Below the pieces are notes generated by a model, which had not been told where the DNA came from, ran no database searches, and saw nothing but the letters and a program-made list of their open reading frames with translations. Both the position numbers and the translations under genes were made by a program. A stretch of 20,392 nucleotides of DNA from an uncultured Eubacterium sp. Lineage in GTDB: Bacteria > Bacillota > Clostridia > Peptostreptococcales > Anaerovoracaceae. The DNA is taken from NCBI GenBank assembly GCA_905193765.1, contig CAJJPZ010000022.1, positions 1 through 20,392 on the forward strand, given 5' to 3'. Numbering within the stretch: the stretch's first letter is position 1; the number at the start of each line of letters is the position of its first letter. Shown here one piece after another: positions 8,123-13,898 of this stretch.

Positions 8123-8989
8123 TTATTTGGCATTAGGTACAAACAGCTGCTCGCCGTATTCTTCAACGCCGTATTCACCGATAAGTTTCTGTGTGTCTTC
8201 TGATAAGATCCATTTCTGGAAAGCTTTCGCACCATCATGATTGATCTTGTCGTTTTTGTCAGGGTTTACACAGATAACTCCGTACTGGTTGTTCAGCATA
8301 CCGCTAGGGTCTTTTTCACAGAGGATCTTGAGATCGGTGTCTTTGCCAACATTGAGCCATGTTGCTCTGTCAGACAGAGTATATCCTTCTTTTTCATTTG
8401 TCATTGTGATGACATCGCCCATACCTGCAGCAGCTTCTATATACCAGTCTCCGGATGGCTTGATACCGGCTTTCTCCCAGATCGATAATTCTTTTTTGTG
8501 TGTACCTGAATCATCTGCTCTTGAAACAAAAGTCTGTTCGCTGCTGCTTATTGATTTGAATGATGCAACGGCATCTTCAGATGTGGATGATACCTTTGCA
8601 GGATCTGCTTCAGGGCCCACGATAACGAAATCGTTGTACATTACATCGTGTCTTCCGTCTTCATCGGCGTGGCCGCCTTTGACATATTCTTCTTCAGCGG
8701 CAGGTGAGTGTACCAGAAGCACATCGGCCTCCCCGTTTTCACCCATTTTCATTGCTTCACCTGAACCAACTGAAACAACATCGACTTTGTAGCCCTCTTC
8801 TTTTTCAAACACAGGAAGGATCTCATCAAGAAGACCGCTGTCCTTAGTGCTTGTAGTTGTAGCGAGTATAATAGTGCCTTTGCTTTCGTTCTCTGATGAG
8901 TCGTCGCTGCTGCCGCAGGATGCAAAGACAAGTGCCATGGATAAGATCATGGCGGAGATGATGGCGAATGATAATAATTTCTTTTTCAT
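8123..8989 (-). CDS. tupA: TupA, tungstate-binding lipoprotein
   Basis: A 288-residue substrate-binding protein. The first 25 residues are a lipoprotein signal, with MKKK, a hydrophobic stretch and FASC25 as the lipid-anchor cysteine. A Ser/Asp/Glu-rich linker follows. ILATTTSTKDSGLLD (41-55) is the hallmark of TupA, whose TTTS segment takes part in oxyanion binding; VGSGEAMKMGENGEADVLLVHSP follows as in the family. It would capture tungstate outside the cell and hand it to TupB/TupC. ATG 8989 is chosen over 9040 because AAGGAGG lies just before it and the protein then begins with the signal peptide. A leader RNA with riboswitch features and a terminator precedes it, so expression probably responds to cofactor level. 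Confidence 0.94.
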   Translation of the reverse strand: MKKKLLSFAIISAMILSMALVFASCGSSDDSSENESKGTIILATTTSTKDSGLLDEILPVFEKEEGYKVDVVSVGSGEAMKMGENGEADVLLVHSPAAEEEYVKGGHADEDGRHDVMYNDFVIVGPEADPAKVSSTSEDAVASFKSISSSEQTFVSRADDSGTHKKELSIWEKAGIKPSGDWYIEAAAGMGDVITMTNEKEGYTLSDRATWLNVGKDTDLKILCEKDPSGMLNNQYGVICVNPDKNDKINHDGAKAFQKWILSEDTQKLIGEYGVEEYGEQLFVPNAK

Positions 8990-9046
8990 TTTTTCCTCCT
9001 TGGTTTGAACAGTAAATAAAAAATAGTTTTTGCATAGCAAACTATC

Positions 9047-9084
9047 TAATAAAAAAGACTTCTCAACAATGGAAAGAAGTCTTT
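9047..9084 (-). terminator. Riboswitch-linked intrinsic terminator upstream of tupA
   Basis: On the - strand a perfect 10-bp stem, AAAGACTTCT (9084-9075) with AGAAGTCTTT (9063-9054), has an 11-base loop and runs into TTTATTAG. It lies between the leader RNA core and the tupA ribosome site, where an expression platform would be. Confidence 0.85.
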
Positions 9085-9086
9085 GA

Positions 9087-9215
9087 TATCAATGTAAACA
9101 TATGTATATGAATACAATCCCTTTCCAAACACGGGAGGCTGTGCAGTTTCCCACAGAACCCACTGGTCATTGCTTCGTGACAGAACGTTGTTTTAGAAAC
9201 AAAAACTCGGAATTA
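9087..9215 (-). ncRNA. Moco-family leader riboswitch, compact (tungsten-cofactor-like) form, upstream of tupABC
   Basis: Read on the - strand, the core is TGACC (9169-9165), then AGTGGGT, a CTGTG/CACAG hairpin (9156-9152 with 9143-9139) closed by GGAAACTG, then CCTCCCGTG (9138-9130), TTT and GGAAAGGGA (9126-9118). The same order of blocks occurs on the + strand at about 9565-9692, so this is a conserved structured RNA rather than chance. The position before a tungstate importer and the terminator immediately after it suggest a Moco RNA. The stem of about 39 nt that the other copy has after TGACC is absent here. As I recall, variants lacking that P3 stem were proposed to sense tungsten cofactor. 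The family call is from memory and unscanned. Confidence 0.65.
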
Positions 9216-9232
9216 TGTTATTATAATAACAT
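9215..9232. promoter_or_regulatory. Perfect 18-bp palindrome at the tup promoter
   Basis: ATGTTATTATAATAACAT equals its own reverse complement. It touches the proposed -10 box and covers the likely start site, a position where a bound repressor would block transcription. The regulator is unknown. It is very AT-rich, so chance origin remains possible. Confidence 0.4.
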
Positions 9233-9259
9233 TTTATCATAGGAATCGGGAGAAATCAA
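9231..9259 (-). promoter_or_regulatory. tupA: Candidate sigma-A promoter of the tup leader and operon
   Basis: On the - strand, TTGATT (9259-9254) and TAAAAT (9236-9231) are 17 bases apart. Transcription would begin near 9224, inside a perfect 18-base palindrome (9215-9232), and then run through the leader RNA. Confidence 0.5.
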
Positions 9260-9512
9260 GCGTAGGGAGAGCACATGCAGAAATGATAAATAAATCGTCG
9301 ATGTAAAATCCTGAGTTTGAAATGAGCGAAGACTGCACTCACGGCATACTCAAGCTCGGGATCGCCTTTTCAGGGAAGTACGCAAGTATCAAAGCGAGTT
9401 CGGAATAATGCAGAGGGGATAAAAGCAGGAACAGGCAGGTGAGATGCAGGCCTGATGTCCGGCTGGTTACATTTATTTTCTCTTTTTGTATTGCCTTGTA
9501 TTGCCGATTTTG
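9241..9512. other. Intergenic region between the two divergent riboswitch promoters
   Basis: Apart from the tup -35 box at its left edge, I see no convincing gene. A 28-codon + frame (9322-9408, beginning MSEDCTHG) has no ribosome site. Its first residues resemble the start of Mrp/NBP35 proteins, which could make it a gene remnant, but this is weak. A 71-codon - strand frame (9339-9554) looks like chance. The right end is T-rich and leads into the + strand promoter. Confidence 0.4.
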
Positions 9513-9521
9513 TGATATAAT
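9513..9521 (+). promoter_or_regulatory. Extended -10 promoter for the + strand riboswitch
   Basis: TGATATAAT is a TGn extended -10 element. No good -35 box lies 17 bases upstream. The same GTGATATAAT string, also preceded by T-runs, occurs at the rnf promoter (17273-17282). A transcript from here would start near 9528, just before the riboswitch. Confidence 0.55.
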
Positions 9522-9559
9522 ATATAAGTTAGAGCACGCAGTTATACGCTGCATAATCT

Positions 9560-9692
9560 GATAACGATATGAATATGAACAGCTGACCGAACGTCTTCGC
9601 CTAAGGGAATATCTACGGCCAAGCGTCTGTGGGTAGTACCGGAAACAGTGCTGCCTCCCGTGATTTGGAAAGGAATGATGTATCGGATATCG
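9560..9692 (+). ncRNA. Second Moco-family riboswitch, full form, without a downstream gene
   Basis: The blocks follow the order of the tup leader: TGACC (9584-9588), TGTGGGT (9628-9634), a hairpin GGTAGTAC/GTGCTGCC (9632-9639 with 9648-9655) closed by CGGAAACA, then TCCCGTG (9656-9662), ATTT and GGAAAGG (9667-9673). CGATAT (9565-9570) can pair with ATATCG (9687-9692) as a closing stem. An extra 39 nt after TGACC folds as CTTCGCC/GGCCAAG (9595-9601 with 9617-9623), a P3-like stem absent from the tup copy. A terminator follows directly. No + strand gene follows for 1.3 kb, which is unusual for a cis-acting switch. Family call from memory; not scanned. Confidence 0.65.
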
Positions 9693-9724
9693 CTCCTTCT
9701 GACCTCAGAAGGAGTTTTCTTCTT
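9693..9724 (+). terminator. Intrinsic terminator of the + strand riboswitch
   Basis: A perfect inverted repeat, CTCCTTCTGA (9693-9702) with TCAGAAGGAG (9705-9714), is followed by TTTTCTTCTT. It begins at the base after the proposed closing stem, as expected for a riboswitch expression platform. Confidence 0.88.
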
Positions 9725-9727
9725 ATA

Positions 9728-9770
9728 CAAAATAAAGAGGGAAGCCTCGGGGCTTCCCTCGCCAGTTTTT
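9728..9770. terminator. Bidirectional terminator, mainly for the - strand 330-aa gene
   Basis: A perfect 10-bp stem, GAGGGAAGCC (9737-9746) with GGCTTCCCTC (9751-9760), has a TCGG loop. On the - strand it is followed at once by TTTATTTTG, so it ends the gene at 9830-10822. On the + strand GCCAGTTTTT follows, so it could also stop read-through from the riboswitch 13 bases upstream. Confidence 0.85.
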
Positions 9771-9829
9771 GGCTGTATAGTCAGCATATCATGCGCCTCA
9801 TGCGCCGTCACGATAAAGCTTCCGGCTGT

Positions 9830-10822
9830 TTACCGATACCTCGTATAGGAGAAGAGCTCCACCATGATATCTCCGTAAGGGTCGTAGTCGTCCGGTACAG
9901 GACCGGCAATGCACATCCTGCGGCCGCCTGTGTATTCATCAGTGCCGAACACCGTCACACCTTCGGGGCCTTCGTATGTCGGAAGGTCGAGATACTCAGG
10001 GAGATAGAAGTCCAGGGTCATATCTTCATCGGTGCTGTATTCGATGATGAACAGATCCTCATCGATGAGGAAGTCCGAATCAAAGTCTGAACCGTAGTCC
10101 GGGTCATCCAGGAACCCGTCGTCGGGATCCAGCGGATATGCTCCGTATATCTTTAGCGGTATCATTTCTCCATCTTCGTTCTGCACTATCATGGATCTCG
10201 GAGTATCGTAATGTCCGCAGTTCAGCTGCAGGACCGAACCGATCTTGCCTGTTTCAGGCGGGCGTCTGGATGCTGTCTCCACCAGAGATCCCGGTCTGAG
10301 TTCTTTGCGGAGTATATCGGGGTGTATGTCGTATTTTGCTATGGAAAGTTCGTCGATATCCTTGTCCAGCCATTGCTGGCTGATGAGCCCTTTTTCTGCC
10401 AGTCTGTTCACGACAGCAACGGTGCCGTAATCCCAGAATCCGAGTTCACAGTACTCCGCCAGGAGCACATCGTATGTAACACCGTCGATCCTGAATTCAT
10501 ACGGATCTGAGGGACTTGGAGCAAACTGGTCGTTGAGACCCTGCAGGAACATTTCGCGTTTGGTCATCCCTTCAGAGTCATCCTCGCCGGGAGCGTTGAT
10601 ATCTACAGGTGCGTCGCAGTAGTCGCACAGTACTGTAAGTCTTGCTATGGTGTCAGGCAGCGGTTCGAGGCTCGTATATGTTTCTACGTCGGGAATGTAG
10701 TTGCGCTTTGTTTCGTACATAGCCAGCATCAGTGCAGGGCGGCCGGCGATCATTATCTCTCTGCACAGTATTTTCTCTTTTTCAGCGGCCCGGCTGTCGC
10801 TGAGATATTCCTTAAGGTTCAT
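9830..10822 (-). CDS. Unrecognised acidic protein, 330 aa
   Basis: I do not recognise the family. The gene looks real: AAGGAGG precedes the ATG, a promoter candidate lies upstream and a terminator follows. There is no signal peptide or membrane segment, so it is probably cytoplasmic. The N-terminal half mixes charged helices (MNLKEYLSDSRAAEKEKILC) with a CDYC pair near residues 67-70. The middle has DILRKELRPGSLVE and LQLNCGHYDTPRSMIVQNEDG, perhaps beta-rich. The last 120 residues are very rich in Asp and Glu (GFLDDPDYGSDFDSD), suggesting a cation-binding or interaction surface. It stands alone on this strand between the orphan riboswitch and the radical SAM operon, with which it shares a divergent promoter region. 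A role in that system is possible only by position. Confidence 0.75.
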   Translation of the reverse strand: MNLKEYLSDSRAAEKEKILCREIMIAGRPALMLAMYETKRNYIPDVETYTSLEPLPDTIARLTVLCDYCDAPVDINAPGEDDSEGMTKREMFLQGLNDQFAPSPSDPYEFRIDGVTYDVLLAEYCELGFWDYGTVAVVNRLAEKGLISQQWLDKDIDELSIAKYDIHPDILRKELRPGSLVETASRRPPETGKIGSVLQLNCGHYDTPRSMIVQNEDGEMIPLKIYGAYPLDPDDGFLDDPDYGSDFDSDFLIDEDLFIIEYSTDEDMTLDFYLPEYLDLPTYEGPEGVTVFGTDEYTGGRRMCIAGPVPDDYDPYGDIMVELFSYTRYR

Positions 10823-10854
10823 GGTTTCTGCCTCCTTACATATATTTTAAGAAA

Positions 10855-10883
10855 AGTATATCCTATCGGTCATGCAAAATAAA
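10855..10883 (-). promoter_or_regulatory. Candidate promoter of the 330-aa gene
   Basis: On the - strand, TTTATT (10883-10878) and TATACT (10860-10855) are separated by 17 bases, 33 bases before the ATG. Three TGAGAA repeats begin eight bases upstream of its -35 box. Confidence 0.4.
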
Positions 10884-10891
10884 CAGTGTTT

Positions 10892-10917
10892 TGAGAAAAA
10901 GTGAGAATTAATGAGAA
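10892..10917. repeat. Three TGAGAA repeats at exact 10-bp spacing
   Basis: TGAGAA occurs at 10892, 10902 and 10912, one helical turn apart, in the divergent region between the 330-aa gene and the radical SAM operon. ATGAGA at 10911 also forms an inverted pair with TCTCAT at 10931. The arrangement suits a regulator bound on one face of the helix. Confidence 0.5.
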
Positions 10918-10942
10918 TCCGCGGGAAGAATCTCATAAATGC

Positions 10943-10971
10943 TTGCAGAAAAAAATCCTCTAATATACAAT
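10943..10971 (+). promoter_or_regulatory. Sigma-A promoter of the radical SAM operon
   Basis: TTGCAG (10943-10948) and TACAAT (10966-10971) are separated by exactly 17 bases. Start near 10978 gives a leader of about 35 bases before the ATG at 11014. This makes the ATG at 10939 an impossible start, since it lies upstream of the promoter. Confidence 0.65.
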
Positions 10972-11013
10972 GAAATAAAGAATCGTAAAGAAATCAAGAA
11001 AAGAGGGAATCCA

Positions 11014-12714
11014 ATGAAAATGATCGATATGGCCGGGCATGTGCTGGGCGAGACCCAGAGCATATGCCCGGTCTGTCACAGACCTGTAAGGGCATTTTAC
11101 ATGGCAGAAGCTGAAGAAAGCCCCTCAGAGTGCTGTGACGGAGAACCGCCGGTATACAGCTATGAAGCATCATGCTGCACAGCAGCGGAGACGGAGACGG
11201 AAAAATGCTGCTGCGGAGATACCGGTGCGTCTGACTGCTGTGTGGACGCTGCTTGCAGCGGCAGGGTATATTTTGTCAAGGAATGCCCGGATCACGGTAT
11301 ATTCAGGACGACTGCTGCGGAAGATGCGCAGGACTACATGCGCTGGGTGAGGAATCCGGTCATAAACATCCCGCCGGAGAAGGCTATGACCAGCGGCGAT
11401 CCTGACGATATGGAATGTCCGCTGCACTGCGGCACCTGCGAGAACCATCTGCAGACGGCCTGCTGCGTGCTGATAGACCTTACAGACAGATGCAACCAGC
11501 ATTGCCCGTACTGTTTTGCAAAGGCTGAGGAAGATGCGGACAGGAGCAGTGAGCCGTCGCTGGCTGAACTGGAGGCCAAATTCGATCTGCTCATAGAGCT
11601 GGGCGAAGAAAGACCGTTCAATATACAGCTTTCCGGAGGGGAGCCTACCGTCAGGGACGATCTGCCTGAGATAATCAGCATGGCTCGTGACAAGGGGTTC
11701 GAATACATACAGATAAACACCAACGGAAGGAAACTGGCTCTTGAGGACGGATATGCGCAGATCCTGAAGGATGCAGGTGCAACGGTGGTGTTCATGCAGT
11801 TCGACGGGACCAGGGACGATATATACAAAAAGCTCAGAGGGGAACCTCTGCTGGAAATAAAGAAGAGAGCCATACGCAACTGCGAGAAGGCGGGCCTGGC
11901 TGTAACGCTGGTGCCTACCATGGTGGAAGGCGTAAATATGGACGACATCGGCAATATGATGGACTTCATCATAGAAAATGTCAACGTGGTCAAAGGCATA
12001 CATTTCCAGCCGGTGAGCTTTTTCGGGAGACATCCTGAGAAGGTGTCCTCCGGGGAATGCTGTTCGCAGATACACAGTGGAGATTTCCCGGGGCGCGTGA
12101 CTATGTTCGGTCTGCTGCATGAGCTGGAAAAACAGAGTCCTGCATTCAGATATGACGACTTCTGTCCTATCGCCACAGGGCATACACTGTGCTGCTTCTA
12201 TGGGACATATACAAAGGAACGCGATGGCAGCATAAGATCTGCGCTTACAGCGTCACAGCGTGAAAAAGGCGTGAGCTGCTGCGATGCTGAGGGAAGCTAC
12301 GATGTGGCGGGAGGCGACTGCTGCTGTGGCGGTGGAACAGCTCAGGGTGCGCAGAATGGCGTAAGCTGCTGTGATATGACCTCCGCTGACAAACTGGAAG
12401 TCATAAGAAAAGACAGGGACTATGTGCTCGACAAGTGGGAGATAGCGGATCCCGGGGATGACGAACAGTGCCGCTGCGGCGAGCCTGAGGAAAATGAAAG
12501 CTCATGCTGCTGCGGATCCGGGGACGATGAGATAATGGATATAGACGAATTCCTGAGATACTATCGCCGGAACACATTCACAGTGACAGGCATGGCGTTC
12601 CAGGATATCACGAATCTTGACGCCGAACGTGTCAAACGCTGCAGAGTGCAGGTGCTTTCGCCGGACAACAGGCTGATACCGTTCTGTGCGTATAACACGA
12701 TATACAGGAAGTAA
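11014..12714 (+). CDS. Radical SAM protein with cysteine-rich insertions (TrsS-like)
   Basis: A 566-aa protein. The N-terminus has CPVC (18-21) and KECPDHG (89-95), the paired motif of the MJ0619/tetraether-synthase type of radical SAM enzymes. CPLHCGTC follows (135-142). CNQHCPYC (160-167) is the CxxxCxxC that binds the SAM-cleaving [4Fe-4S] cluster, with the barrel continuing through NIQLSGGEPTVRDDL (203-217). I count 41 cysteines. Many lie in CC or CCC clusters, in an insertion between CPVC and CPDHG (40-41, 54-55, 65-67, 75-76) and near the C-terminus (349-350, 422-423, 436-438, 452-453, 498-500), with the module GVSCCD repeated at 419 and 449. Family naming (radical SAM (seleno)protein TrsS) is from memory. 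No in-frame UGA is present, so this copy is the cysteine form. The substrate is unknown. The start follows AGAGGG. Confidence 0.85.
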   Translation: MKMIDMAGHVLGETQSICPVCHRPVRAFYMAEAEESPSECCDGEPPVYSYEASCCTAAETETEKCCCGDTGASDCCVDAACSGRVYFVKECPDHGIFRTTAAEDAQDYMRWVRNPVINIPPEKAMTSGDPDDMECPLHCGTCENHLQTACCVLIDLTDRCNQHCPYCFAKAEEDADRSSEPSLAELEAKFDLLIELGEERPFNIQLSGGEPTVRDDLPEIISMARDKGFEYIQINTNGRKLALEDGYAQILKDAGATVVFMQFDGTRDDIYKKLRGEPLLEIKKRAIRNCEKAGLAVTLVPTMVEGVNMDDIGNMMDFIIENVNVVKGIHFQPVSFFGRHPEKVSSGECCSQIHSGDFPGRVTMFGLLHELEKQSPAFRYDDFCPIATGHTLCCFYGTYTKERDGSIRSALTASQREKGVSCCDAEGSYDVAGGDCCCGGGTAQGAQNGVSCCDMTSADKLEVIRKDRDYVLDKWEIADPGDDEQCRCGEPEENESSCCCGSGDDEIMDIDEFLRYYRRNTFTVTGMAFQDITNLDAERVKRCRVQVLSPDNRLIPFCAYNTIYRK

Positions 12715-12758
12715 CTAATAGAGAGATAAGAACCTACGGGACAGACAAGGAGGATAAA

Positions 12759-13481
12759 ATGGCTGTTTTCAGACCAGGAGAATTCACTATTACGGATAAG
12801 GCGACGGAGATCGCCGGACTGAAAAAAGGTGACAGAGTTATAGACATAGGATGCGGAGAAGGCGACACGGTGGCACATCTGGCAGAAAAATTCGGATTCG
12901 AGACCGAAGGTATAGACATGAACCTTGCCATGATAAGCGAAGCCAAATCAAAGCATCCCGGCATAAATGTAAAATTCGGGGACGGTGAGTTCCTGGATGG
13001 ATATTCGTCGTATACTTTCGACGGAGTATACATGGAATGTGTACTGAGTCTGATAAACCTGCCTGACGAGGCACTGCACGAAGCGTACTGCGTGCTGAAG
13101 AAAGGCGGCAAACTGATAATAAGCGATATGTATGAGAAGGATCCTGATCCGAAACAGCTCAAGGCCATAAAGATAGAGGCTGAAAGGCAGAGCAAGATCC
13201 CTCATAAAGAAGGAGACTGCGAGAACGATCAGCAGCGATTCGTTGACTTCAGATTCAAGGGGGCGTTTTTCAAAGACCCGCTGATCGCCCAGCTGAAGGA
13301 GATCGGATACAGGATCGTGGAGTTTGAGGACAGATCGCAGGATCTGGATAACTACGTGGCACAGGCCGTGATGGATGGAGAAAATGTGGAGGATCTCTGT
13401 CCGAACCTTGAGACAGAGGTGAGTGGAAAGAAACGGAAGATAGGGTATTTCTTCCTGGTGGCAGAGAAACCCCTGAAGTAA
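12759..13481 (+). CDS. SAM-dependent class I methyltransferase (TrsM-like)
   Basis: A 240-aa Rossmann-fold methyltransferase. Motif I is VIDIGCGEGDT (27-37), followed by GIDMNLAMI for ribose contacts, FDGVYMECVLSLI as motif II and LKKGGKLIISDMY as motif III, as in UbiE/Methyltransf_11 proteins. It lies 44 bases after the radical SAM gene with AAGGAGG before the ATG, and 12 bases before the next gene. By neighbourhood it matches the DVU_1556-family methyltransferase; that name is recalled, not checked. Its substrate is unknown; it may act on a product of the radical SAM enzyme or on a cofactor intermediate. The C-terminal part (DLDNYVAQAVMDGENVEDLCPN) is specific to this group. Confidence 0.85.
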   Translation: MAVFRPGEFTITDKATEIAGLKKGDRVIDIGCGEGDTVAHLAEKFGFETEGIDMNLAMISEAKSKHPGINVKFGDGEFLDGYSSYTFDGVYMECVLSLINLPDEALHEAYCVLKKGGKLIISDMYEKDPDPKQLKAIKIEAERQSKIPHKEGDCENDQQRFVDFRFKGAFFKDPLIAQLKEIGYRIVEFEDRSQDLDNYVAQAVMDGENVEDLCPNLETEVSGKKRKIGYFFLVAEKPLK

Positions 13482-13493
13482 AGGAGAAAAACG

Positions 13494-13865
13494 ATGCAGG
13501 AAAAGATCTTTACACTTAAAATGAACGGGTACTGCTGCAGCCAGATCATAATGGAGATAGGGCTGGAACTGATGGACAGGAAAAATCCGGAACTGGTGGA
13601 AGCCATGGCGGGACTTTGCGATGGGGCAAAATGCGGCAGGATCTGCGGTGTAGTGTCGGCGGCAAACTGTCTGATGTATCTTGCAGACGCGAAGAATGCA
13701 GAGAACGAATTCATACCGGAGTATCTGGAATGGTTCGAGGAAAGCTTCGGCGGACTGGACTGTGATGAACTGCTGGGAGACGATCCCATGGCTAAGATGG
13801 AAAAATGTCCGATGTTCGTGGAGGGCACACTGACGAAACTCTGCGAGCTGCTTGAACTGGACTGA
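13494..13865 (+). CDS. C_GCAxxG_C_C-family cysteine-rich protein
   Basis: A small protein (123 aa) with nine cysteines. NGYCCSQIIM (11-20) matches the N-terminal Cys motif of the C_GCAxxG_C_C family, and AGLCDGAKCGRICGVVSAANC (39-59) covers the central Cys/Gly motif. KCP (104-106) and LC (116-117) supply the later cysteines. The family is widespread in anaerobes and is thought to be redox- or metal-linked, with no settled function. The gene is 12 bases after the methyltransferase. It corresponds by position and type to the DVU_1555 group of the aldehyde-oxidoreductase-linked cluster (recalled). It could carry a metal, sulfur or selenium between members of the operon; this is inference. Confidence 0.85.
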   Translation: MQEKIFTLKMNGYCCSQIIMEIGLELMDRKNPELVEAMAGLCDGAKCGRICGVVSAANCLMYLADAKNAENEFIPEYLEWFEESFGGLDCDELLGDDPMAKMEKCPMFVEGTLTKLCELLELD

Positions 13866-13898
13866 CACTGACATACAGAGGAGAAAGACTTAGAAAAC

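Noticed and set aside
9322..9408. 28-codon frame starting MSEDCTHG, resembling the start of Mrp/NBP35 proteins
   Set aside because: No ribosome site, and the resemblance covers only the first few residues; kept as a note in the intergenic entry.
10939..11013. Upstream ATG giving the radical SAM protein 25 extra residues
   Set aside because: It lies before the -35/-10 promoter and has no ribosome site; ATG 11014 follows AGAGGG.
11170..12183. 337-codon open frame antisense to the radical SAM gene
   Set aside because: Arises because TTA, CTA and TCA are rare in the sense gene; no ribosome site and a composition unlike a real protein.
11014..12714. Possible selenocysteine codon in the radical SAM gene
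   Set aside because: No in-frame TGA before the TAA stop; all candidate positions are TGC or TGT.
12948..13874. 308-codon antisense frame over the methyltransferase and cysteine-rich genes
   Set aside because: Spans two well-supported genes and their junction, and has no family resemblance; explained by codon bias.
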